Shown here: positions 1-11,826 of the stretch, one piece after another | Layout of the letters: each line of letters opens with the position of its first letter | How positions within the stretch are numbered: the stretch's first letter is position 1 | NCBI GenBank assembly: GCA_014529385.2 | Contig: CM043961.1 | Location: forward strand, 16,854,978 to 16,918,977 | DNA from: Adiantum capillus-veneris | Lineage: Eukaryota; Streptophyta; Polypodiopsida; Polypodiales; Pteridaceae | Direction: 5' to 3' | Length of the DNA stretch: 64,000 bases | Made by a program: the position numbers and the translations under genes | The notes under the pieces: generated by a model | What the model was told of the DNA's origin: nothing | Database searches by the model: none | The model's input: only the letters and a program-made list of their open reading frames with translations

Positions 1-960
1 GGGAACCCAAGGCGGCATGCACGAATCCGGCGTGACGAGAAAATTTGAGATGGCAAAAAGGGGGAGCGAACCCAAGGCAACATGCACGAATCTGAAGTGG
101 CACGAGCAAAATTGAGGTGGCAAAAGCAAGAGGCAAAGGAAATTTACACTAAATTTCTTTAGGCTTTGTGTTAAACTTGGTTTTTCTTCTCGCTTTCAAG
201 TTAGAATTTTGTTGCTAAATCTATGTTAGCTTCAAAAGAATACAATCCCGTCACATTAATATAAATTCTCTCACTCACAATTGTTAGTATAGCCAAAAAA
301 AAAAAGAGAATTTATCGCTAAATCTCAAAATTTATAGGTAAACCTAAGTTTACTTTGAGCATTTGCACACAATACAATGTTTTTTTCAAAAAAGTTTAAA
401 AACCGACTTACTTAAAAATTAAAGGCAATTTTTCTATGTTTCATCAATTATTTTTACCTAAAATTTGTAGGTTTTCTCATCTTCAAAACGAGAATTTAGA
501 GGTGGATTTCAAATTTTCATATGTGAGAATACACAAAACTTGTGTTTTTCTTTCAAGCAATCTGATAGCCACTCATATACACAATGCTTCTGCTGAGACA
601 CTTGGTAAACATGCATATGAAAATTTTTAGACGCAATTTACTTCTACTATATGAGCATTGGAAGCTTTGTATTTGAAAACAAATCCGAGGTTTAACGTTG
701 AACACAAGCAAAACCAAGGCAACCCAAGGCGGCGTGACCGAATCCAAAGCAGCACGAGGAATCCGAGGTGGGAGGGCAGATTTAGATGTGAATCTCAAAA
801 TTTATATGTGGAATTCTGGTAAAATCCGGGTTTCTTCTCACCTTCAATTAGCATTTAGAGATAGATCTCAAAATGTGTACGTAGGATTACACTAATTCTA
901 AATTTTCTTTGAGCAATCACATACAACTTCTATACTATATATAGTGGAGCTTAAAATTTT
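1..960. repeat. Degenerate tandem repeat block
   Basis: Two kinds of unit recur. A roughly 65-bp unit built on 'cccaaggcggcatgcacgaa' occurs at 1-66 and 67-134 and again, diverged, near 715-780. A longer AT-rich unit ('tttcttctc...ttcaa...gaattt...caaaattt...ctttgagcaatc') recurs near 181, 320, 466 and 834. No coding frame of note was found; the short ORFs here fall inside the repeats. The block runs off the left edge, so its full size is unknown. Confidence 0.6.
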
Positions 961-1780
961 TGAGGAAGGCCCAGAGCATCCACATAAACTATTAGGTGAC
1001 CTTATTTTGCTTTCATTTCTATAACATTTGAAGGTGCCAATGGTGGATAAGTGTACACGAACAAATAGAGTACACGTACTAACCTACTTATGCATCGTTA
1101 TGATCTGATGAACACTATTACCATACTTGTGCACAAAACATAGATAGAGATGCAAGCAAGTGTGGCATCTGTAGAGAAACATAGATGGAAGGGCCAATCA
1201 CATTCTTGATATTAAAAGAAAGTCAACTCATCTCTTTGAAACTCGAAGCTCTCTTGCTACATTGGAAACTATGAGCCCTAATAATTTTTTCACAACTCCA
1301 CTCTTACACATGAAAAGTTTTATGATTACACGTTGTACCAGTTATGGGAACTCATATTGAAAAACTTGCTTACTTACTCAGTTTTGTACTTTTGCATTTG
1401 GTAGCACTTCTATCAACCCTAGGTAGACCAAGGGAAAAACGTCCTTCCTACTATATAGTAGGTTATGATGTGCACTATTGCCATGCATTGCTCTCACAAG
1501 AAAGAAGCAAGGATAGAAGCAAGAAAGAGAGTGGAGTCAAAACATTAAATCCAATTGTGTTCCCGTTGTTGAAACCAATTCTATTGAACCCACTCCACTG
1601 TTGAAACCAATTTTGTTTCCATTGTTGAAACCAATTCTATAGAATCCAATCCATTTTCAAACAAAGTTTTATGATCACATTGAATTCTCTTAGCTTTCAA
1701 ACATTTCACACCATGCTAACTTATCTAAGCTATATAATCAAGCTTCGTAGCATTGCTAGACCCAAACACACAAAAAGGAG

Positions 1781-1821
<41 letters not shown>

Positions 1822-3554
1822 AATAGAAGTTTATTGAACAAGGGCTAACAACTCACAAAAAATAATTTCTTTGAGCCTAGCTCCCAAGCTTGGTATTAAA
1901 AAATGATTTGCAGCTACTTGCATATATTCGTATTTGTTAGAATTTGTCAAGAGGTTGTGTCATGCATCACTTTTACAAATACAACAGACTATACATGTAG
2001 AAAGAGAGTATTGATGGTGTTCCACTAGGAGGAAAAGATAGCCCTATGAGAATAGTGGCCATGTTTCTTTGGTCGCAGCAACACGCGGGTCACATACTAG
2101 TACACACAAGGTTCTCTACCAAAATCCTAAGAGTGGCAAATCATAGTATGCTACCCAAGCTAGGTATGTCTAATCCATTCTACATTTTGAAAAAAAAAGA
2201 TGGAAAATATCCTCACTTGATCATATTTTCCTATACAGTAGAGGGCCGATATGAGAAGTATGTTATGAGTCTAGAAGGGATGCTTTCGAAGGATCTAAAT
2301 GATGTTGATATCCTTGAGGATTAGTGATTGAATGTTTTCAAGAAAATGCCCCAAAAGAATGAAAATATCTAACTTAATCATGTGCAACCTTAACTAGCCG
2401 AGGACTGTAGATTATTAATCCACAAAGTTTATCTAACCGCCCCCCCAACAACAACACACATCTTGTGGTAAAAGCACAAGTAAGTTTTCACAGTGCGATG
2501 CCTATGAGATGAGACCATAAGGTTGCATGGGCACGCTTTGGGAAAAATGTGTTGATTTTGTATAAGAGAAAGCCTGATGGATTGGAGCGGAAATTAAAAA
2601 CTTGGAGGAGGTTAAACAATGCCATAGCTGGAGTTCTCTCCTTTTTAAAAAAGAAGCGTTGCATAATGCAAAACTTCATCAACATAAGCACAAAAATAGA
2701 GCTTTCATCAACATATGCACAATAGCTTGATGACTTAGAGGCAATACTTCAAAGAATGCCTATAAGAAAAACACTTGCATCGAGCAGGTTGATAAAGCTA
2801 TGGGGCTACTATCTAGCAAAAGAAGGAAAAAAATTTATGAGGTATGAGGTTCTGATTCTGTAGCCAAGAGAATCAAGGCCGACGTTGACTCAAGTCCAAC
2901 TTCAAGAAATACAGTAGAAAAATCCATCAATGATGAAGACCATGCATGCCACAATGACTTAAGAGTTGGTGAAAACATACGGAGGCTTGGATAAGAGATT
3001 GATTTAACATCAAGGCGAGTGCAAGATCTGGCGTACCCACTTTACGCAATTGGGAGCCTAGCATGACATCAGGGCCCCAAATAACTTGCCGAGTAATGAG
3101 CATCCCTGAAGCTCTATATTTCAACTTGTGTCCACCTCCATAGCTCAAAGGATTATTTGGCAAGGGAAAATCTTCCCTTCATGTGTAATTTGATGGGTTA
3201 CATGGAGTCCATTGTCTCTCACTAAGTTTCATGGTGAATTTTTCCTCACGCATGCGCGGACCGGACATGCCACCGTAACTGGACGAGCTATGTGGAGGTC
3301 CATCATGTGACTCAATGAGTCACAACGTGGACATTGTAACTCACTACATGCCAAGTAACTGGCCAAGTTTCTTGGTCATCCTCCATATAACTCGACAAGC
3401 TACACCGTTATCCAAGGTGGAGGACGAGGTGTAACACTTTGGTAACTCGAGAGTTACATGCATCACTTACATGTGTCATGCTTAGACAAAGCATCCACAT
3501 AACTCGACAAGTTACGTGGATGGGTGCACACCATCGCTTCTGACCAATGAAATG

Positions 3555-3559
<5 letters not shown>
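961..3559. other. Intergenic sequence, no gene recognised
   Basis: AT-rich sequence without a credible exon or transposon domain. It contains one (CT)n run at 1783-1815. Around 1570-1650 the phrase 'ttgaaaccaattctattgaa' recurs three times in slightly altered form. At 3280-3530 short inverted and direct repeats around 'taactcgacaagttac' recur, including a near-palindrome at 3489-3518. The reading frames in this stretch are short and show no known domain. Confidence 0.5.

Positions 3560-3642
<83 letters not shown>
3560..3642. repeat. Composite microsatellite (TC)n(AC)n
   Basis: An uninterrupted TC run passes directly into an AC run. ORFs reading Ser-Leu or Arg-Glu and Thr-His or Cys-Val repeats on the two strands are artefacts of this tract. 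Confidence 0.95.
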
Positions 3643-3644
<2 letters not shown>

Positions 3645-4374
3645 CGCGATGCAGTGATCGCCCCATACGCCCAATTTTGTCACACTGCCGACACGGTGCA
3701 ACCACAAAATATCTCCTTCTCTGTTTAGCCTCGGTCTCTCACATGGCACCTCCCCTTTGCTTGCACACAGCGGGCCCCCTTGTCCATTATACGCCTTTCT
3801 GACCCCCCACAGCAGCTCCTCCCCCATGCTTGTCTTGTCTACTCTAAATGAGCCAGAGAAGATGCGAAATGAAGCAGGCATGGAATGCAGTGGCTCACAC
3901 GATGCATGACAGGAAGAGTGAGGTAGAGAACCAGAGAAATTTGCGATCTCCATGTGCCACTGCACAGGAAAATACGTCCCGAAGTCCTACATGGCCTTTG
4001 CCCTCCTGCCTCATAATGCTGATGCTTTGCATCAAAGAGGACCTGCATGTGCCCGCCATCACCCTATCACCATCCGACACCCGCCCAATCCCCACTCAAC
4101 AACAATTGATTGTCTCTCTTCCTCTCTGAGCGCCCGCATTTACGACTACCAACAGAATCTCTACTCGCAACCCTGCTCGATTCTCGTTGCACAGGAGCAT
4201 TTCACCAGCGCGCTGCAGTCATTGTAGTTTCATGAGGGCACACACACTACTTCACTCGCTCTGCTTCTCCTCGCATTTTGCCATTCCGTTTGGGGCCCTA
4301 CCCTGCCGCATTGTCCACGCACTAAGCGCCTAAGTAAACACCGCACAGCGAGGCCATCGCGACCAAAACACGGG

Positions 4375-4379
<5 letters not shown>

Positions 4380-4426
<47 letters not shown>

Positions 4427-4499
4427 CTTCCCTCCTTGGCTATTCCATCACGTAGGCAAAAAAATATATTTCCCTCTGCGGGCTCCTGTTGACACATGG

Positions 4500-4535
<36 letters not shown>
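4380..4535. repeat. Two (TC)n microsatellites
   Basis: Runs at 4380-4421 and 4502-4535, separated by about 80 bases. The region 3643-5099 otherwise shows no recognisable gene apart from the 3' end of the CASP-like gene that begins at 5100. Confidence 0.9.
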
Positions 4536-4536
<1 letters not shown>

Positions 4537-5099
4537 AACCTCAACTAGCATCCACTTGGATTCTCCTTAACAATAAGCTCACTTTCGAAAATTGGGTACC
4601 CCCCTCCCTTTTGCCCCCTCAAACCATACAAAGCATAAAGCGAGATTTCATCTAATGAGCCTCATTTTGAAAATTGAGGGGACCTACTTTGCAAATGTCC
4701 ATATAGCCTTGCCTTGAGGACCTAGTATTTAGTAGACATAAGAGTGCACACTTTCTATAATGACAAGATCTCCCAGGAGCCTTCTTTGTTGATTGCTCAC
4801 ATTCAACTTATTAATTACATGTACAAATTTTCACCTCTGAAGAGGTAATTGCTAAAATTGTGCACTTTACTATATTTTTGATATTTCTGACTTCAACATT
4901 AAGCACTTTAAGATAAAGAAAGAAAAGGATAAATGAGAAACAATAATTGGAGTTGAGTACAATATGAGGAGGACCCCAAACCTTCGTACTGGTACATTCA
5001 AGCTTGAGCGCTCAATTGCATTGAATAAAGAATAAGGTACCATAAGTCTTTTCATATCTCTAGAGTGGACTTCTCATTTTAAATTTTAAGTAAACAAAC

Positions 5100-5285
5100 C
5101 TAGGTTTTTCTCTTATACAAGGAAATACTTGAGAGGATTAAGTTGCCAAAAGTAAAGGCAATTGCAATTAAGAGCATTGATACCCCTCCAGAACCATTTC
5201 CACAAATCCTTGTATCTGAGCAACCGAGTGCCGTAAGATCAGATGCACCCGCACTTCCTGCTGTTAGGAAAAGGCATACAAAAAC
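5100..5285 (-). CDS. CASP-like gene, exon 3
   Basis: The acceptor TTTTCAG precedes VFVCLFLTAGSAG on the minus strand. The exon encodes the rest of membrane segment 3, an extracellular loop with two Cys (GCSDTRICGNGSGG), membrane segment 4 and a short basic tail ending LYKRKT and TAG. It is 61 codons plus stop, and joins in phase to exon 2 7.5 kb away. Confidence 0.8.
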   Translation of the reverse strand, partial: VFVCLFLTAGSAGASDLTALGCSDTRICGNGSGGVSMLLIAIAFTFGNLILSSISLYKRKT

Positions 5286-6143
5286 CTGAAAACCAAAAAT
5301 ATATGGTTAGCTTTCTACCATAACATAAAAGTGTATGCTCACAAAACCTTACTTTGTCACATGGAAAAACTTTAAAGTGACCAACGGTCTACCTCCATGC
5401 TATGCGACTTAAGGAGTAATAACCATTGAAAGAAACAATCTATTTAGTAATGGATATATTGCTATTGTTCAAAATAATCTATTTATTAGTAGAAAAGAAA
5501 ACTTATTCTCACATTCTCAATAGTTAATTAAATTCACATTTCCAAATTTTTTAATATTTTAATCATTTGTTTCTAATTATGTTCCTATTTATGCTCAATA
5601 GTATGGCTCTTCTACTGCAATTGAATTCCACCGCACATACAAGCCTTTATCATTAGAGACAAAAAGAATGAAAAATCATCATAAGAACATAATGAAAGTA
5701 AACTTTTATCTTTAGAGATGAAATCGATGAAAAATCATCACAAGAACATAATGACAGCTATGCCGCCTCTAGAAGAGAAAAAACTCTCCCCCCCCCCCCC
5801 CCCATCTTTCACTTCCTTCTCTTTTTACTTTTTTTACAAAAGCAAGGCATCTTTCTTGATTCCCCTAATGAGACACTTTGGCACACCCACCCACTCGGTC
5901 TACATACACTTTTTAGAATCTATGGAGATGCCCTTCGCGTCCCAACCTTTCTAAAAAAAAAAAACATCAAGCAAGTGTCCTCCCCCTTTCCCGCCACCCA
6001 ATGCGCTTGTTGCCCTCTCTCCATCCTCATCATGCATTCGCGCTCAGACAGAGTTGCCCTATCTGTATGTGCCCTCCCTCACGATGTCGAAACAATAGTA
6101 GTTGCGTACGACCTTCCCCTAGTGCATTGTATAGCAAAGAGAT

Positions 6144-6197
<54 letters not shown>

Positions 6198-9100
6198 TCG
6201 ACCTGTGAGGTCCACGTGCAAGGGGATGCCAGCCCTGTCAGGCCAAGGGCCAGGATGAACATGCGGTCAAGGGGCGCTATATTTAGGGGCTAGGAGTCTA
6301 TATGTGGCATGGTTGGGTGGAGAGTTGCATGGTCCAGTCTCCCGCGGTCTTACATTGGTATCAGAGCAAGGTGGAGAGAAAGGGGGGAGGTGGAGCCATG
6401 GCGGAGGAGAAGGCATGGAGCTCGGTCTCTCTCAAGCGTGGATCTCCCTCTCTTTAGTAATCTCTCTCTCTCTGGGGCGTTCATGGAGAACCGGGGAGAG
6501 CAAACCCTCGCACGTAGGGAAGGAAGGGCGTGGTCCTCATCCTTGTGCATGTTCATGCAAGACTTGTAGAGCAGCCGACATGGCGTGGGCATGGCCCTTG
6601 GGTAAACAGTGGAGATCGTCAGGCCGGAGTCGGGGAAGGCCGTGTGCAAGGCCGCTAGTGCCGAGGAGGCGGGCAAGGTCAAGGTGCACAGAAAGGGATG
6701 GGGCCGGGCTCGTTGGGGTCGCGAGGCTATAGGCAGCGTTTGTCGACACAGGGCCAAGCCCCGGTTCACAACAGACGGCACTTTGGGTCCCTCGCGCGGA
6801 ACTGCTGCAGCCCGCCATCGCTGCACAGGGAATTTTTTTTTGTTTTTATGTTGCTGTTCACAACTGGCCGCCCAAGCGGTCGCCCTAAGGCCACCCTAAG
6901 GGGTTTGTCCCACCGTAGGCAGGAATCCACTGTCGCCCGAAGAAAAAGGGCCCTCATGACTATTGCAAAACCGGAGGACTAGAGGCAAGCATCCAAAGAC
7001 TCGCAGGAGCTGGGAACGGGGCCGGGAGGCGTCGTAGCCTCTTCGAGCGGATTGTTTGCCTTGCGGGACGACCTCACATGCCGAGATGACATGCTTGATT
7101 GCGGGAGGAAAACCGAAGTTGAGGGACTGGAAGCCAAGTGGCAGTCATGCAAGGGCAACACGGTCGCCCAACTCAAAAGCAATACCGTCGCCGAATCATG
7201 CCATGACAAGGAAGGTCATTCGGGTTGCAGATTTTCAGAAGGCAGACTGGCAGCAGCTTGAGTAAAGCACTGGCCATGTGGCCAATCCGACTTAAAAGGG
7301 TAAGCACGATCGCCATCATTGTGGCATTCAAGGACAGGCAAGTCAATATCATGCACGGCAAGGTCGTGTTTTCTAGGAGTTTCTCTGGGTTTTTCGAGTT
7401 GCCGAAGCATCAATGATGATGCAGCTCCTGCGTTCACGAAGCTGTGACGATGACGACATGAATAATATTCGTCGCTACACTTCTAAGACAAGGTATGACG
7501 ATTTGTTGCACTTTTCTTGTTTGATTCATTCTCAGTGTGCAGCTGTTACATGTATGCTGGAGCACGGCTCACTTGGTCTTCAACATGTTGTTCTGATCAT
7601 TGAGCAAGGCTCATTACGTACATACACCACTGTGGTGTTGCTTACACCACTCCAGAGTTAACCCTTGCGACTTTTTATCATGCATGGCATGTATCTACTT
7701 ACAAGGACAATGTCCGAAGCCAGGCTTTCATTTTTGTCTTGCTAACATTTGGAGTATGCTCGGAGCATATTCATTGGGAAAATTTTTGCAACTGTATGGT
7801 ATGACCATTTCTAGTTACAGTACGGTAAGTGTAGGCAAGGCCTATAGTTTGTCATGCAAATCTCTTCGATAGACGGTACAATTTGACAAGGTCCATTATC
7901 TGTGCATGCTCGACACAGTTGAATCTATTCGCTATGACATCTGTTGTCAATAGCATTTATTGGCAATGAGGCTAGACATAATTATCTGAGGCATGGTTTC
8001 TCCTGCGTACCTTGATAGATCACGCTCGTCAAAGGTTACATTTTCTTTCAAAGGCAAGGCCTATTACTGGACTTGTTGAAGGCAGCAAGTTGCTCGGCAT
8101 GGCCGACTCCTTGGAACTGTTTCTACAAGCCAACATAGGATGTCATGATATTTGCAGCCACATCCGATTGGCTGTCAACACACACATATTTATGTGAAGC
8201 AAGGCTTCAATTTAAGAATCTTGCAGGTGGGGTATGCTATGAGCACACGCCCTAGGCAAATTTGTACATATGACGGCCGGATATTTCAGAGCATGTATAT
8301 GATATATATGCCAACTCTCTCTTGCCCAACATAGAGGGTTCTGACCTACATTTGAGCGAGTTTTCTTCCACAAAATCTCGGGACCACTGGTTATAGCAAC
8401 AACAACCAGGTTAGCCAAGTTTAAGTTTTTCTTGTTTTTTCCATGTTTACACTTTCCTTCGCAATTAGTGTCATTGTGAAAAGCAAAGTGCTTTGGCACT
8501 TTTACATGAAGCGAGGCTTCTCCCTTTTGTTGCGTTACTGCCCATTGACCTAGAATCACAGGCATTGGCACACAAGTTTGGGGAACTGGTATGACCAGCA
8601 GTTTGCTCCCATTTTAGGTGTGGTGATATTCCGTTATGATGTACCACTACCAATCCCGAGATCAAGATGTGGTTGTGTTTCTTAAGGAAAGTTCCTCAGC
8701 CCAGCATGTCTCTAGTTCTCTCTCTCTTTAAGAGAAACATGAAAATCTTCCGAGAAGCTTTTGATATGTGTTTTGCTCGTGAGTCAGCCTAAGCCAAGGT
8801 GCTTCAACTCTCAGCTATAAATCGAGTAAGACGCCATCCAACTTAGTTTTCATCGGTTTGTCGATTGAACACTAACTGACATAAGGGCTATGAGCCACAC
8901 AAGCTAAGAGCCATTGTCAGACCTAGGGTAAGATCCCAATGCTCACATTCTTTGGGTGCTTGTTTTCAAGAGTGAACAGATCTACCTAGGGAAGTATACA
9001 TCGACATTAATGGACAAGCAAAGGTCTTGTCATTCAGGATGTTTACAGTGTCATTTTTGCACTACATGATTTCAGTGCGACACTCAAGTTGAGTTTTTGA

Positions 9101-11731
9101 TAAATCTTCAACTCATAGCAGCTGATCTATACAAGGAAGTATAGATGCAACAATCAGTTGTGACAGCATGGCTGTCCACCAGAGCTAGGCAGTCCACTTG
9201 TGTGGATTCCATGTTCTCTCTATAGCACTACGGAGTGTCTATGGACATTGTTTTTGGGTACGACCCGGCGGGTGACTGCTACATCACCCCATAGGCATTG
9301 AGGATCACAGTTTGATCTCTCCTAGTTAGCCTTTCAAGGAACGAATTTCGCAATCTACCACGCGGTAGTGGACAAATTCAACTTTTGGTTGATTCCAATC
9401 AATATGTATACGGTTGACTATGTTGATAACCGTTACCTGCTAGTTGAGCAATTTCTACACAGGGTCTTACCAAGTGGTTTGACAACGTAGATTCTATATG
9501 GTTGACTATGTTGATAACCGTTACCTGCTAGTTGTGTAGTTTCTACAGAGGGTATTACCAAGGGGTTTGACTACGTAGATGTTAACCAAAGGGGTTGGAT
9601 TGCGAGGGCAACACCCATGGTTTCCAGTGCAATACTGTTTGTTTTTTTCAGGTAGGAGATGTGCTCCTCTCCGTTTGAATACGGGTAAGTGAACATTCCG
9701 TTCAAGTCTCCAGGTACGCATCTATTGATTTGGTGTTATTCCTTTTTCAGTATGCTTTACTTGGTTTTTCAAGACGTATAAGTACGCTTGAATGTTACAG
9801 AGCCATGCCAAGGGCATGTCGGCACAAAGTATTTTGGGCCAAGTGTCCAATCTACCTTTTTGCCTTCTGCTGTTACAAACCTACTTGTAGGGTTCGATTT
9901 GGCACATGTTGTCACATGGGATACAACATGGTCTAGGAACTCAAGGAGTTTGGTTTAGCCAGTGTGGAGCATGATAATGAGGGTCCCTCTCACTCGCGTC
10001 GCAGAGTGTTCGTAGTTACCTCCACACACAAGTACAGCTCGTACTTGATGGATGTCACTTTTCCTGGCATCCTTACTTGAGACATATTCCACATGTGGAG
10101 AATATGAGTCTCTGGGACTGACACTGGCGCCCAATTCGAAATGATGTGTCGCGACGAAGTCCCTAGGTGCTGGTCGCATCCGTTCATTAGACCAATTGAC
10201 GCACACAATATCAGGAACAATTTCAGTGGCCAAAAATTGTCGGGTACTAAGTACAGACTTGTTGTGATTACAAGTGCTGTGAAACCACCTTAACGGAAGG
10301 TCGTTTCTACATATAGCAAAGTATGCTACATTCATGAGAATGTCTCATGGTTGGTTCCTAGGTGTGACCGGGTTGTCACATTCTATTATGGTCCAACTTT
10401 TGCTGCAAAGTATGCTACGTTCATGAGAAGGTCTCATGGTTGGTTCCTAAGTGTGACCGGGTTGTCACATTCTATTATGGTCCAACTTTGTTGCAAGATT
10501 TTTACATAAGTATCGTGGAAAGTCTCGTCATGGAATTGCGGTTTGGATATGTTTGTGTTAAATGCATGCACACTAGGTGTTATGGGCCCTAGTGTTTAAC
10601 ACAAATTTATTTGGAGCAGCATGCAAATCCATGGACTTTATTCTTTCTGCACCCTTTTTCATTGCTAGTACAATCTCTCTTGCAGATTTCGTATGAGTTT
10701 ACACCCTGCCATACAAGGTGATGGCTGAGTATGGATGTTAGTGATTGGTTGCTGGAACCTCCAATCTACCTTCAACCTAGTTGGTTGTCTCCATTCCATA
10801 TCGAGTATATGGCTGGATACTCAATGGTTGAGTCATAGTTTGTTGTCAGTCGTGGAAGACTGTCTCTAAGTGGTTGGGGAAAGTACCTCACTCTTATTGC
10901 TGTTATTCATCCCACGTTGGATGGGTAGCTTACAAGTATTCTATTTAGTACTAAAGGATATGCTAAGCGCATACGTTAGTAAACCGTGCTAAAGGATCTG
11001 CTAAGAGCATACGTTAGCACAATGCATTCTGAATAGGTGATTCTCTCCTTATTCTAGAATTTGCTTCGTTTAGGTTTTCAACTTTGAACACCTGTTGTGG
11101 TGGGGTTGGATACCGACAGTTTCATAAGTCAAGGACTTAGTAGGTGTGCTGACAGAGTATGTTGGCATGTAGCCTTTGTTAGGGGTGAACATGTGGTTCT
11201 GTGTGTTCCAAAAGGTTCAAAAGTCTGACATGAGGACACTCCCTATTCTATCTTTCAGTAGCTATGAGCTTTTCAAGATACTCACATGAGTTATCATGAG
11301 TTACCATTTAGATACGGGTGGTTGCAAAAGGACAACAATGTTGAAAATCAAGATGTTGCTCTTGGTTTCATTGAACCTCCTCACTGCACCAGGTATCGGT
11401 CATATGGACAATTGGCCCGTGTAGAGGATGCCAATAAGGAAAACATCAGTGTTCTTACGAAGATACTACCACTTGTGTTTTCGAGGACGAAAACGCTTCT
11501 CCAAGGGGGGAGTAATGTCAGGCCAAGGGCAGGGCCAAGGGCCAGGATGGACATGCGATCAAGGGGCGCTATATTTAGGGGCTAGGAGTCTATATATGGC
11601 ACGGTTGGGTGGAGAGTTGCATGGTCCAATCCCCCGCGGTCTTACAAGCCCCACCTCCGAAGCCTTGCGTGCACACCATCGCTCCCGTGCCACCATCACC
11701 CTTGCTTGGACCTCCACTGTTGGATCGCAAT

Positions 11732-11826
<95 letters not shown>

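Larger units (their letters stand above)
6236..11646 (+). mobile_element. Non-coding LTR retrotransposon (LARD-like, Ty3/gypsy-derived)
   Basis: A complete element in plus orientation, 5,411 bp. It has short terminal repeats at 6236-6354 and 11516-11646, both TGTCAGG...CTTACA, flanked by a perfect 5-bp target duplication AGCCC (6231-6235 and 11647-11651). A primer site identical to the 3' end of initiator tRNA-Met (TGGTATCAGAGC, 6356-6367) follows the left repeat by one base. A polypurine tract (AAGGGGGGAGTAA) precedes the right one, and the sequence before it (TTTCGAGGACGAAAAC) is typical of the end of Ty3/gypsy elements. The roughly 5.2 kb interior has no gag, protease, RT or integrase frame, so it could only move with proteins from another element. 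The two LTRs differ by six transitions and one 12-bp indel. It lies inside intron 2 of the CASP-like gene, in the opposite orientation. Confidence 0.85.

Noticed and set aside
3408-3965. A 185-codon ORF on the minus strand with Cys-Val and Arg-Glu repeats
   Set aside because: The length comes from reading through the (TC)n(AC)n tract; outside it there is no domain or splice signal.
6304-6899. Overlapping ORFs of 86-158 codons on both strands
   Set aside because: They lie in the GC-rich start of the non-coding LTR element, are open on both strands because stops are rare there, and show no gag or other domain.
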